The notes under the pieces were generated by a model. It had not been told where the DNA came from and made no database searches. It saw only the letters and a program-made list of their open reading frames with translations. The translations under genes and the position numbers were made by a program. Positions 18,426-27,700 of a stretch of 64,000 bases of DNA are shown here, in pieces. Origin of the DNA: Halosimplex rubrum. GTDB taxonomy: Archaea > Halobacteriota > Halobacteria > Halobacteriales > Haloarculaceae. Position 1 is the first letter of the stretch; each line of letters begins with the position of its first letter. The DNA is taken from positions 744,001-808,000 of the forward strand of contig NZ_CP058910.1 in NCBI RefSeq assembly GCF_013415885.1, read 5' to 3'.

Positions 18426-18528
18426 TATTGCGCCTGCTCCGCGTATAACCGTACCGCCGCCGTGCGTCGTGACGACACGGACACACTGCCGAGTCGACTT
18501 CTTTCCTCGCCCGCGAGTCGACTCGAAT

Positions 18529-19002
18529 ATGTCGACAGCCACCGAGGCTACGACGGAGGAACCGTACGCCAACGACTCCTGGCAGGCCGGCGTCGTCGGT
18601 GGAATACTCGGCGCGCTCGTGATGGGCGCCCTGGTCGTTGCGATGAACGAACCCACGATCGCGGTGGCGATCCCCTCGCTGTACGCGCTGGCGCCGCCGC
18701 CCAACGCCGCCGCGGGGCTGTTCGTCCACGCCTCCCACGGTGCCGTGCTGGGCGTGGTCTTCGCCGCCATCGTCGGCGCGCTCGACCTCGATTCGGTCGG
18801 CGAGCAGGTCGGCGCGGGCGTCGCCTGGGGGGTCGTCACGTGGGCGGTCCTCGCGGCGCTCGTGATGCCGCTGTGGCTCGACGCGGTGGGGTCGCCGGCG
18901 TCGCCGCCGTTCCCGAACTTCGCTGCCCCCTCGTTGCTGTGGCACGCCGTCTACGGGCTGGTGCTCGGCGGCGTCTACGCCGCGACGGCTGACCGGCTGT
19001 AG
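18529..19002 (+). CDS. Small four-helix membrane protein
   Basis: A 157-residue protein with four predicted membrane helices (about 22-44, 52-78, 92-112 and 132-152) after a 20-residue soluble leader. The helices are rich in Gly and Ala (GGILGALVMGALVVAMN, LLWHAVYGLVLGGVYAATADRL). It resembles a haloarchaeal membrane family sometimes labelled DUF6789 or, misleadingly, 'histidine kinase'; no kinase motif is present. The ATG at 18529 is favoured because the longer frame runs into the mobile element's left end. Function is unknown. Confidence 0.7.
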   Translation: MSTATEATTEEPYANDSWQAGVVGGILGALVMGALVVAMNEPTIAVAIPSLYALAPPPNAAAGLFVHASHGAVLGVVFAAIVGALDLDSVGEQVGAGVAWGVVTWAVLAALVMPLWLDAVGSPASPPFPNFAAPSLLWHAVYGLVLGGVYAATADRL

Positions 19003-19026
19003 CTCGATACTGCCTGACCGAGGTGC

Positions 19027-20049
19027 TCACACCTCTCCCAGCACCGCCGGGAGCAACTCGGCCGCGTCGAAGCGGACGGGATCGGTCGCGGGGGCGTCGA
19101 TGGCGTCGGCGTACGCCTCGACGGCTTCGCCGGCCGCGTCGTCGTCGAGGCGCTGGGTGTTGAGCGACCCGGCGACCACCTCGGCGGGCGCGACGGGCTC
19201 GGCCAGCGACTCGTACAGCGCCGCGTACTCGCCGGGTGGCGAAATGGGGACGTGCTCGTAGCCGTGGACGGCGTCGCGGCCGGCGGCGTGACAGAGCACC
19301 AGTCGATCCGGCATCGCGCCGTGCAGAATGGCCGTCGTCACGCCGGAGTAGGCCGGATGGGCGACGGCTCCCTGGCCCTCGACGAACAGCACGTCGTACT
19401 CGGCGGCGTGTTCCTCGACCATCCGCTCGACCGCGCCGGCGGCGAAGTCGGCGACGACCCGATCCACGGCGATCCCGTCGCCCTCGATGGCGATCCCGGT
19501 CTGGCCGGTCGGGACGACGCCGGCGTCGACGCCACGCTCGCAGGCCGCTTCGGCGAGTTCGAAGGTGGTCGTCATCTTCCCCGACGAGCAGTCGGTGCCG
19601 ACTGTGAGAACTACCTCGGCGTCGACCTCGCCCGCACGGCCGTCGCTGACGGCCAGATCGTCGGGCGGTCGGCGCAGGTCGCGGATCTCGGCGCCGTGTT
19701 CGTCGGCGAGGCGGGCGAACTCGTCGTCGTCGCCGAGGAAGGAGTGCAGGCCGGCGACCACGTCGGCGCCGCGTTCGAGCGCCCCGCGCACGTCTGGTCG
19801 CCACGTCTCGTCGAAGCCGCCGCCGATGGGTGCGATCCCGACCACCAGTGCGTCGATCGGCTCCTCGACCGCGTCGAGACCGTCGACGATGGGGGCGTCG
19901 GCCACGTTCGAGACGTGGTCGCGGACGCGCTCGCCGGCGCGGGTCCGGTCGAGGACGGCGACCACCTCGTCGTCGCCGTACCGCAAGATTCCGACGGCGG
20001 TCTTCGCCCGGTCGGGGAACCCCTCGTGGGCCAGGATCGCGACGCGCAT
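19027..20049 (-). CDS. DUF1611 family P-loop protein (DgcN-like)
   Basis: A 340-residue protein of the DUF1611 family. The N-terminal half is Rossmann-like (VAILAHEGFPD ... PIDALVVGIAPIGG). The C-terminal half is a P-loop domain with GTDCSSGKMTTTFELAEA as its nucleotide-binding loop. Later motifs DVLFVEGQGAVAHPAYSG and DRLVLCHAAGRD are typical. One bacterial relative, DgcN, is a D-glutamate N-acetyltransferase in D-amino-acid use, but this function cannot be transferred with confidence. No partner epimerase lies beside it. Confidence 0.8.
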   Translation of the reverse strand: MRVAILAHEGFPDRAKTAVGILRYGDDEVVAVLDRTRAGERVRDHVSNVADAPIVDGLDAVEEPIDALVVGIAPIGGGFDETWRPDVRGALERGADVVAGLHSFLGDDDEFARLADEHGAEIRDLRRPPDDLAVSDGRAGEVDAEVVLTVGTDCSSGKMTTTFELAEAACERGVDAGVVPTGQTGIAIEGDGIAVDRVVADFAAGAVERMVEEHAAEYDVLFVEGQGAVAHPAYSGVTTAILHGAMPDRLVLCHAAGRDAVHGYEHVPISPPGEYAALYESLAEPVAPAEVVAGSLNTQRLDDDAAGEAVEAYADAIDAPATDPVRFDAAELLPAVLGEV

Positions 20050-20147
20050 GGACGAGTGTTCGGTTTCGCCCGGTTTAATCGCATGGGAGTTCGAGAAACC
20101 GAGTCGACCAACCGAACAGCGACCAGCCGTACCGCAGGCTCGATCGT

Positions 20148-20473
20148 GACCGCGAACGGCGTGAAAGCCCCGAGTACAGACGGGACGACAGCGACCGCGA
20201 ACAGCGTGAAAGCCCCGGCTCTGTCGACTCGGACGCCTCGCTGCGCGCTTCGCTCACTACGTTCGCTGCAGTGCTTGCGTCGTCGGCCTTCGTCGACAGA
20301 GCCGCCCCTTTCATTCCCGCCCACACAGACTGGTCGGTCAGCAGATGTGGGTGGGAATGAAAGGGGCCGTCCGCTTCGGGAAGACGGGTGACGCAAGCAC
20401 CGCAGCCGAGCGAAGCGAGGTGAGGAGCGCAGCGAACCCCTCGACCGAAGCGGACGGGGGCTTTCACGCTGTT
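20148..20473. repeat. Nested inverted-repeat region between DUF1611 and VLRF1 genes
   Basis: The 527-base gap between genes (20050-20576) holds no credible ORF but much symmetry. AACAGCGTGAAAGCCCC (20200-20216) recurs as a perfect inverted copy at 20457-20473, and a near-identical direct copy lies at 20155-20171. Inside are GGCTCTGTCGAC (20217-20228) with its inverse at 20292-20303; GTGCTTGCGTC (20271-20281) with its inverse at 20390-20400; and a 21-of-22 inverted pair, about 20303-20324 with 20346-20367. The whole could fold into one long cruciform. It may be a MITE-like relic or a structured RNA. Confidence 0.7.
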
Positions 20474-20576
20474 TGCACTACGATCTGACCGGCGGTGCGG
20501 TCCGTTGCTGCCGCTCTCGAGACTATCACGCCGCTTGCAGTCGCTGCCGTCCGGTTCACCCTCACGACAGTTCGAA

Positions 20577-21476
20577 CTACAGCGCTCGCAACTGGACCTG
20601 CCAGAACTCGCGGAACGCCGACTCCAGCGCGGGCTCGGGGTCGCCGCTCGCACTGACCGACGAGACGGTGTCGGCCAGGTCCTCGAACTCGTCCAGTACC
20701 GTCCGCTCGCCGACGACGTACAGCCGGTCGGTGTCGGCGTCCTCGATGGCCACCTGACACCGCTCGACGTGGTTCTCGATCTGCTCGTCGCGCAGGCGCT
20801 CGAAGCGGGCCTGCGAGTAGCCGCCCTTGGAGTGTTGGCTCTTCAGCTCGGAGTCGAACCCCTGGAACGCCACGCGCTCGCGCCCGTCGTACTCCCCCAT
20901 GGCGAACAGATCCGAGCGGACGAGCGCGAACGTAAAGGATCCCGTAGGCTCGAACCACGACCGGTCGAACTCGAAGGCGTCGCTCCACGTCGCGAACGAT
21001 TCGGGCGGGTTCGGCACCGAGAGGCAGGCGTCGACGAGCGCGGCGTCGTCGGTGACGGCGAGACAGGGGGCGGCGCGGCCCACCAGCGCCGCGCGGTCGC
21101 CGAACGCCTCGCGGACGGGCTCGGAGAGGTCGTGTCCGTCGGGGACGTAGGCGGTGAACGCGCCCTCGGGGTCGGTCTCGACGGATTCCAGGCGGTCGAG
21201 GACCGCGCGGAAGCGGCCGTCGCGCAGCGTCTCCTCGGCGGCGAACGCTCGGTCGGCGCCGGCCTGCCCGTCCCGCAGGCGCTCGACTTCCCCCTCCAGC
21301 TCGGCGATGCGGTCTTCGAGGCGGTTGACCCGCTCTTCGGCCTCCTGTCGGTCGCTGGCGGCGTCGGCCCGCCGGCGCTGCTCGGCTTCGAGCTGTTGCT
21401 CGCGGCTGTCGAGTTCGTCCTCCAGTTCCGCGATGCGGTCTTTGAGTTCGGCGCGGCCGAGCACCCGGTCTAACAT
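20577..21476 (-). CDS. Vms1/Ankzf1-like (VLRF1) release factor
   Basis: A 299-residue protein with a long N-terminal coiled coil (about residues 5-75, EKRQ-rich heptads) and a C-terminal VLRF1 domain of the eRF1/Vms1 superfamily. The catalytic loop equivalent of the GxxQ motif is seen in SKGGYSQARFERLRDEQ, followed by the helix IENHVERCQVAIED. Eukaryotic Vms1 releases stalled nascent chains from ribosome-bound tRNA; an equivalent ribosome-rescue role is inferred here. The frame is open far upstream, across ahcY, but that part is a shadow; the ATG at 21476 begins the coiled coil. Confidence 0.8.
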   Translation of the reverse strand: MLDRVLGRAELKDRIAELEDELDSREQQLEAEQRRRADAASDRQEAEERVNRLEDRIAELEGEVERLRDGQAGADRAFAAEETLRDGRFRAVLDRLESVETDPEGAFTAYVPDGHDLSEPVREAFGDRAALVGRAAPCLAVTDDAALVDACLSVPNPPESFATWSDAFEFDRSWFEPTGSFTFALVRSDLFAMGEYDGRERVAFQGFDSELKSQHSKGGYSQARFERLRDEQIENHVERCQVAIEDADTDRLYVVGERTVLDEFEDLADTVSSVSASGDPEPALESAFREFWQVQLRAL

Positions 21477-21686
21477 CACCGGATGGGGACGCCGCGGGCG
21501 GTTAAAACTACAGGGTGCCGGCGCGAGCGACCGCGCCGCTCGCACGCTCGCGACGGCCGCGCCCCCGGTGGTCGCGCCTCGCTCCGCTCGACGGGGGGCG
21601 CCGGTTCGGCGGCTCGGTCGGCGGTCCCGTTCGGCGGCTCCCGCGGATCCGGTGGGGTTTTCCCGGCGGTGCGCCTTTCTCCGGCC

Positions 21687-22964
21687 ATGACAGAGCCGAT
21701 CACCGAGCGCGTCGACGACCCCGAGGCCAAGCGGGAGTCGGGCCGCCGGAAGATGGAGTGGGCGCGCCAGCACATGCCGATCTGCGAGTCGCTGCGCGCC
21801 GAGTTCGAGGCCGACCAGCCCTTCGCCGAAGAGGTCGTCGGGATGGCGATGCACGTCGAAGCGAAGACCGCGATCCTCGCGGAACTGCTCGCCGTCGGCG
21901 GCGCCGAAGTGGCGATCACCGGCTGTAACCCCCTCTCGACCCACGACGACGTGAGCGTCGCGCTCGACGCCGTCGACGGTGTGACTTCCTACGCCGAACG
22001 CGAGGTCGACGACGAGGCGTACTACGCCGCCATGGAGGCGGTCATCGAGCACGAACCGACGATCACCGTCGACGACGGGATGGACCTGGTGGCGGCGATC
22101 CACGAGGACTACCCCGAACTCATCGACTCCATCGTCGGCGGCTGCGAGGAGACGACGACGGGCGTCCACCGCCTGCGCGCGATGGACGCCGACGGCGAAC
22201 TCGCCTACCCGATGTTCGCCGTCAACGACACGCCGATGAAGCGGCTGTTCGACAACGTCCACGGCACCGGCGAGTCCTCGCTCGCGTCGATCGCGATGAC
22301 CACGAACCTCTCGTGGGCCGGCAAGACCGTCGTCGTCGCCGGCTACGGCCACTGTGGCAAGGGCGTCGCGAAGAAGGCCAGCGGCCAGAACGCCGACGTG
22401 GTCGTCACCGAGGTCGAGCCCCGCCGCGCGCTCGAAGCCCACATGGAGGGCTACGACGTGCTGCCGATGGCCGAGGCCGCCGCCGAGGGCGACGTGTTCA
22501 TCACGACGACCGGCAACCGCGACGTGATCGTCTCCGAGCACTTCGAGGACATGCAGGACGGCGTCCTGCTGGCGAACGCCGGCCACTTCGACGTGGAGAT
22601 CGATCTGGACGCGCTCTCCGAGCTGGCCGTCGACAGCTACGAGGCCCGCGACGGCGTGCGGGCCTACGAGATGGCCGACGGGCGGCGGCTGAACGTCCTC
22701 GCGGAGGGGCGACTCGTCAACCTCGCGACGCCGATCGCGCTGGGTCATCCGGTCGAGGTGATGGACCAGAGCTTCGGCGTGCAGGCCGTCTGCGTGCGCG
22801 AACTGGTGGAGTCCGGCGACGACTACGAGGCCGGCGTCCACGACGTGCCCGACCGACTGGACAAGGAGGTCGCGGAGATCAAACTGGACGCGGAGGGCGT
22901 CGCGTTCGACGCGCTGACCGAGACCCAGGAGGAGTACATGGGGTCCTGGCAGCACGGGACGTAG
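21687..22964 (+). CDS. ahcY: Adenosylhomocysteinase
   Basis: This NAD-dependent cytosolic enzyme hydrolyses S-adenosylhomocysteine to adenosine and homocysteine, keeping SAM-dependent methylation running. The 425-residue length is that of archaeal SAHH. The NAD site is VVVAGYGHCGKGVAKKASG and the substrate region includes AEVAITGCNPLSTHDDV. The C-terminal QEEYMGSWQHGT is shorter than the K-x-x-x-Y-R-Y end of eukaryotic enzymes. The ATG at 21687 follows a 210-base Arg-rich shadow region. It is divergent from the VLRF1 gene. Confidence 0.97.
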   Translation: MTEPITERVDDPEAKRESGRRKMEWARQHMPICESLRAEFEADQPFAEEVVGMAMHVEAKTAILAELLAVGGAEVAITGCNPLSTHDDVSVALDAVDGVTSYAEREVDDEAYYAAMEAVIEHEPTITVDDGMDLVAAIHEDYPELIDSIVGGCEETTTGVHRLRAMDADGELAYPMFAVNDTPMKRLFDNVHGTGESSLASIAMTTNLSWAGKTVVVAGYGHCGKGVAKKASGQNADVVVTEVEPRRALEAHMEGYDVLPMAEAAAEGDVFITTTGNRDVIVSEHFEDMQDGVLLANAGHFDVEIDLDALSELAVDSYEARDGVRAYEMADGRRLNVLAEGRLVNLATPIALGHPVEVMDQSFGVQAVCVRELVESGDDYEAGVHDVPDRLDKEVAEIKLDAEGVAFDALTETQEEYMGSWQHGT

Positions 22965-23207
22965 GGCGGTCTGAGCGGAGCGAAGACCGCCGAACTGCGA
23001 GCGGGAGCGAACGGAGTGAGCGACACGCGAGCAGTAGCGAGGTCCCGACCGAAGTGAGCGCCTCGTAATTGCGAGCGGGGAGCGTAGCGACCCGCGAGCA
23101 GTAGCGAAGCGGCGAACGGCAGTGAGCCGCGGAGAACGGAGGGAGACACGGACGAAGTGAGCGGAGCGACCCGGCGCAGTCGGGCTTCGAGCGCTCGAAC
23201 CGGGCGG
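22965..23207. repeat. Low-complexity GAGCG/AGCGA-rich intergenic repeat tract
   Basis: No gene is supported here. The tract starts with an 8-bp perfect hairpin, GGCGGTCT/AGACCGCC (22965-22972 and 22984-22991), directly after the ahcY stop, which may act as a terminator-like structure. It continues as degenerate repeats of GAGCGnAGCGA type. A 15-base direct repeat (CGCGAGCAGTAGCGA) occurs at 23026-23040 and 23093-23107. The sense of such tracts, common between haloarchaeal genes, is unknown. Confidence 0.6.
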
Positions 23208-23987
23208 CTACTCCTCGCCGGCGCCGGTGAGACAGAAGACGAGCGAGCCGTCGTCGAGGCCGGCGACGCGGGTCTGTGCAGTGAAGGTGTCGCCGCCGTC
23301 GGTTTCGCAGACGGTGCCGCCGGTCCACTGCCAGTCGTCGCGGACGGTCTCCAGCGCGGTGGATTCGAGCCGTTCGACCTCGTCGTCGGGGAAACACTCG
23401 CGCCACGGCCGGCCGAGCAGGTCGTCGGGGGCGGCGCCGAAGCGGCTGGCGAACACGCGGTTGACGAAGGAGAAGTCGCCGTCGGGAGTGACGACGGCGA
23501 CGCCGTCGCCGGTGGCCTCGATCGCGGTCAGGGTCCGCTCGGCGGTCCGCATCGTGCGGTGGTGGTGGACGAGCCGTCGGATCCGTCCGGCGAGGACCGA
23601 CATCGTGGTCGCGGGGCTGTTCTTCCGGAGGAACTCGGTCCACGTCGACTCGGGGAACCCCTCGGCGATGTCGGCCCGTTCGGACCCGGTGAAGAGGACG
23701 AACGGGAGCGTCGGCGCCCGTTCGCGCACGTCGGAGAGAAATTCGAGGCCGTCCGTCCCGGGCATGTCGTAGTCGCTGACGACGCAGTCGACGGCGTCGA
23801 GGTGGTCGAGCGCGTCGGCGGGGGCAGTCTCGGTTCGGACCGACAGGTCGTCGTGTTCGGAGAGATGGGCCGCTACCAGGGCCAGGTAGTCGCGGTCGTC
23901 GTCGACGCAGAGCACGTCGATCGACTCGTCGCCGCTCGCCGGCGCGTTCGCGGTCGCCGCAGCGATGTCTTCTATCACGGCTGTCAT
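23208..23987 (-). CDS. Response regulator receiver plus PAS protein
   Basis: A 259-residue cytosolic protein with an N-terminal receiver domain (about 22-140: VLCVDDDRDYLAL, phospho-acceptor Asp in CVVSDYDMPGTDG, FTGSE, and a Lys in FLRKN) and a C-terminal PAS domain (about 145-255: ERTLTAIEATGDGVAVVTPDG). It has no kinase, HTH or other output domain, so it probably relays phosphate or acts through protein contact. It lies with a HalOD1 protein and a Bat-type regulator in one signalling block. No cognate kinase is adjacent. Confidence 0.9.
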   Translation of the reverse strand: MTAVIEDIAAATANAPASGDESIDVLCVDDDRDYLALVAAHLSEHDDLSVRTETAPADALDHLDAVDCVVSDYDMPGTDGLEFLSDVRERAPTLPFVLFTGSERADIAEGFPESTWTEFLRKNSPATTMSVLAGRIRRLVHHHRTMRTAERTLTAIEATGDGVAVVTPDGDFSFVNRVFASRFGAAPDDLLGRPWRECFPDDEVERLESTALETVRDDWQWTGGTVCETDGGDTFTAQTRVAGLDDGSLVFCLTGAGEE

Positions 23988-24087
23988 TTCCGAGTGCGTC
24001 GGTGCGCCGCCGGACGGGACGGCGGCGCGTCGGTCGTCCGTTCGGTCCGTTCGGTCGCCGCTCCGCTCCCCGTGTCCCCCGGACCCC

Positions 24088-24243
24088 TCATTGCTCGATC
24101 TGCTCGGTCACGTCCGACTGGATCCAGGCGTGTTCGTTCTCGGGGTCGGCGATCATCGCCAGGCGGGTGTCGCCCACGTCGTACTCCTCGTACGTCTCGC
24201 GGATCGCGCCCTCGGCGTCTTCGGTCGAGCCCGTCGAGGACAT
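24088..24243 (-). CDS. Small acidic protein (DUF7331-like) behind HalOD1 gene
   Basis: A 51-residue acidic protein that begins one base after the stop of the HalOD1 gene, so the two form an operon. The end of the domain reads ADPENEHAWIQSDVTEQIE, which resembles the W-I-x-S-D tail of a small haloarchaeal family I recall as DUF7331. A helix (EDAEGAIRETYEEYD) precedes two short strands. Function is unknown; co-occurrence with HalOD1 suggests a partner role in signalling. Confidence 0.7.
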   Translation of the reverse strand: MSSTGSTEDAEGAIRETYEEYDVGDTRLAMIADPENEHAWIQSDVTEQIEQ

Positions 24244-24244
24244 C

Positions 24245-24493
24245 TCAGGCCCCTCCCGCGCCGTCGACGGTGACCGTCCCGTCGCCGTCGACGACGACGC
24301 TGTGTCCGTCGTACTCGAACTCCACCGTCGCGGTCGCCCCGCTCTCGTAGAGCGCGTCCAGCGCGTCCGTGTCCACGACCTCGTACAGCGGCGGCTCCAT
24401 CGTCAGCGGGTCGGTCCCGGTCACGTCGGCTATCGTCTCGATCACGTCGATGCTTATCTGCTCATCGGGCTCTTGCACTGCTATACCGTCCAT
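24245..24493 (-). CDS. HalOD1 output-domain protein
   Basis: An 82-residue protein consisting of a single HalOD1 domain, a haloarchaea-specific output domain often attached to receiver domains. Visible parts are a helix (SIDVIETIADVTGTDP), the proline patch MEPPLYEVVDTDALDAL, and strands ATVEFEYDGHSVVVDGDGTV. I use the ATG at 24493; a longer start at 24544 would add a hydrophobic leader that is not part of the domain. It is the first gene of a pair with the DUF7331-like gene and is divergent from the large regulator. Confidence 0.85.
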   Translation of the reverse strand: MDGIAVQEPDEQISIDVIETIADVTGTDPLTMEPPLYEVVDTDALDALYESGATATVEFEYDGHSVVVDGDGTVTVDGAGGA

Positions 24494-24695
24494 CCTGTTT
24501 CCCCATAGGACGACGACCAGTATCGGACTGTCCGCTACGTACATACCGCGGCCGCCGGAACGGGGGCAATATGTATAGCGTCCGGATCTCGATGACGGAC
24601 CGGTGACGTGTCTCGCACGCGGCGGCGGGGCGGCCCGGTGTGTCGGATCGGGCGGGTGTCGGCGCGTCGAACGGACGGGACGGTGACGGGTTCCC

Positions 24696-24730
24696 GATAC
24701 GTATCAGCTGACGGAAACCAACCGTTAATT
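24696..24730. promoter_or_regulatory. Palindrome and TATA box before the LOV/PAS regulator
   Basis: The 260 bases between the divergent HalOD1 and LOV/PAS genes contain a perfect 10-bp palindrome, GATACGTATC (24696-24705). A TATA-like TTAATT (24725-24730) sits 24-29 bases before the ATG at 24754, so the big gene is probably leaderless. The palindrome lies where an activator such as a Bat-type protein could bind. Confidence 0.5.
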
Positions 24731-24753
24731 GCGCGCCCTCTCAACACCCTCCA

Positions 24754-27700
24754 ATGGACGCTGGATCGCTCCTCGACGCCGTCACAGGCTGGGGCGTCGC
24801 GGACAGGGGGAGTACCACTGCCCGAGGGGATCCCGGACGCGTTCCGGGTCGACCGTCGGGCGTCCGTCCCGTACTCGTCGCGGTCGCCGCTGTCGCGCTC
24901 GCGGCGGCGGTCGCCGGGGTCGTCGCCGTCGACGGGGTGCCGTCGGTTCGGTCGGTCGGCCCGCTCGTCGGTCTCCTGGGGCCGGGCCTGCTCGGGCTCG
25001 CGGCGTCGGACGACCGCGACGAGGGGATCGCCGAACTGGTCGCGGACGTCGAGCGGGTCCGCGAGGGCGAAGACGTGACCTTCGAGACGGACCGCGAGGA
25101 CGGCCTGGGGGACCTCGCCGAGGCCGTCGAGGGGCTGGCCCGAGACCTCCGCGAGTGCGAGCGCGAGCGGTCGCTGCAGGAACGCGTCATCGAGTCGGCG
25201 CCGGTCGGGATCACGGTCGCCGACGTGACCGAACCGGAGGAGCCGCTGGTCGCCGTCAACGACCGCTTCGAGGAGGTGACCGGCTACGACGAGGCGGAGT
25301 GTCTGGGTCGCAACTGCCGGTTCCTCCAGGGCGAGGATACCGACGAGGAATCGGTCGCGCGCTTGCGGCGGGCGATCGACGCCGAGGAGGAGACGACGGT
25401 CGAACTGCGCAACTACCGGGCCGACGGCACCGAGTTCTGGAACCGGGTCCGGCTGGCGCCCGTCGAGAACGACGGCGGCGAGGTAACTCACTACGTCGGC
25501 TTCCAGGAGGACGTGACCGACCGCGTCGAGCGGGCGGCCGAACTGGAACGGCAGTCGTCGCTGCTGGACTCCATCTTCGATCAGGTGCCGATCCACCTCT
25601 ACGTCAAGGACCGCGAGGGCCGCTACGAGCGGGTCAGCAGCGCCTATATCGACGAGGCCTACGACTGGGACCCCGAGCGGGTGATCGGCGAGACGGACCG
25701 GGACCTCTTCGGCGACGAACTGGCCGAGGAGAGCCACGCGGACGACCTGCGCGTCGTCGAGACGGGCGAGCCCATCGTCGGCAAGGAGGAGTACGTGCCG
25801 GACGTCGAGGAGTGGAACCTGACGACGAAGGTTCCCTGGCGGGGCGCCGACGGGGAGGTCCGCGGGCTGTTCGGCGTCTCCCAGAAGGTCACCGAGCGCA
25901 AGGAGCACGAGCGCGAACTCGCGCAGTACCGCGAGTACACCGACGACATCCTCGACGCGATCGACGACGTGTTCTACGTGTTGGACGCCGACGGCGACCT
26001 GTTGCGGTGGAACGAGACGCTCGCCGAGGTGACCGGCTACGACGACGCCGAGATCGCCGAGATGAGCGCGGCCGACTTCGTCGTCGAGGCCGACCGTGAG
26101 GCGGTCGAACGCGGGATCGCGAACATCGACGAGGCCGCGGGCGTCCCGCTGGAGGGTCGCTTCGAGACGAAAGACGGTGAGGTGATCCCCTTCGAGATCG
26201 TCGCCTCGCCGCTGGAGAATCCGGACGGCGAACGGATCGTCGCGGGTATCGCCCGCGACATCTCCGAGCGCAAGGAGCGCGAGCGCCGACTGGAGGCCAT
26301 CGTCGAGAACACCGAGGACCCGATCTACATCAAGGATCGCGAGGGGCGCTACCGGTTCGTCAACGAGGCAGCCGCCGAGAACTTCGGTAAACCGCCGGCG
26401 GCGATCACCGGAATGAGCGACGACGACCTCTTCGACGAGGAGACGGCCGCCGACATCCTGTCGGACGACCGGCGAGTCGTCGAAACCGGCGAGCCGGTCT
26501 CGCGGGAGGTCGTCCGACCGATCGACGGCGAGGAGCGGGTCTATCTCGACTACAAGTACCCCTACCGGGACGAGGACGGCGAGATCATCGGGCTGATGGG
26601 GATCAGCCGGGACATCACCGAGCGCAAGGCCGCCGAGAAGAAACTTCGCGATCGCGAGCGTCGCCTCCAGGAGTACCGCGAGTACACCGAGGACATCCTC
26701 GACGCCATCGACGACGTGTTCTACGTGTTCGACGGGACCGGCGCGATCCAGCGGTGGAACGACGCCGTCGCCGAGGTGAGCGGCTACGACGACGCCGAGA
26801 TCGCCGAGATGCACGGGACGGACTTCTTCCCGGAGTACGCTCACGAGCGGGTGGCCGAGGCGATCGGGTCCGTCTTCGAGGGCGGCGAGGACCGCGTCGA
26901 CGCGCCGGTGGTGACCAGCGACGGGGAGGAGATCCCATACGAGTTCGTCGCCTCCCGGCTGGAGAACCCCGACGGCGACCCCGTTCTCGTGGGCGTCGGC
27001 CGGGACATCTCCGAACGCAAGGCCCGCGAGCGGGAGCTTCGCGCCACCAAAGAGCGCATGCAGAAGTTCATCGAGACCTCGCCGGTGGGGGTAGTCGCGA
27101 CCGACCCCGAGGGAACGGTCACGCTGTGGAACGACGCCATGGAGGACATCTTCGGCTGGTCGGCCGAGGAGGTGGTGGGCGAGCCCTACCCCGCGGTGCC
27201 CGACGACCGCGAGGGCGACGACGAGATCCGCCAGCGCGTCCTCTCGGGGGAGTCGTTCACACAGATCGAGCGCCAGCGCGTCCGGAAGGACGGCGAGCGC
27301 ATCGACATCTCGCTGTCGACGACCCCGATCCGCGACGACGACGGCGAGGTCACCGAGGTCGTCGGCTACATCGAGGACATCACCGAGCGCAAGGAGCGCG
27401 AGCGGGAACTGGCCGCGCGGTCGGCGGCGATGGAGCAGTCCATCGACGGGATGGCGATCCTCGACGCCGAGGGCCGCTACGAGTTCGTCAACCGGGCCCA
27501 CGCCGAGGTCTACGGCTACGACGACCCCGAGGCGTTCCTCGGGGAGACGTGGGAACTGTGCTACGGCGACGAGGCCGTCGAGCGCCTCGAACGGGAGGTG
27601 CTCCCCGTCCTCGCCGACGAGGGCGAGTGGCGCGGCGAGGCCGCGGGGCTGCGAGCCGACGGGTCGACGTTCCCCCAGGAGCTGTCGCTGACCGTCCTCG

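Larger units (their letters stand above)
16990..18430 (-). mobile_element. tnpB-only IS200/IS605-family (IS1341-type) element
   Basis: One tnpB gene is bracketed by subterminal hairpins. At the right end (the tnpB 3' side), CCTCCGCC-TGAA-GGCGGAGG occupies 16997-17016. At the left end, CCACGGCC-TGAA-GGCCGTGG occupies 18406-18425. Both have 8-bp stems and the same TGAA loop. No tnpA transposase is present, so mobility would need a TnpA in trans. Base composition is clearly more A/T-rich than in neighbours (some 60-base lines near 48-60% GC), a sign of later arrival. Exact ends cannot be fixed by eye. Confidence 0.85.

Noticed and set aside
20148-20217. Possible CRISPR repeats
   Set aside because: Only two direct copies, 45 bases apart, with the third inverted; no spacer series and no cas gene.
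21483-21686. N-terminal extension of ahcY
   Set aside because: Arg/Pro-rich, unlike any SAHH; the ATG at 21687 fits the family.
21477-22955. Upstream extension of the VLRF1 frame across ahcY
   Set aside because: Antisense to ahcY and without domain content; the coiled coil begins at 21476.
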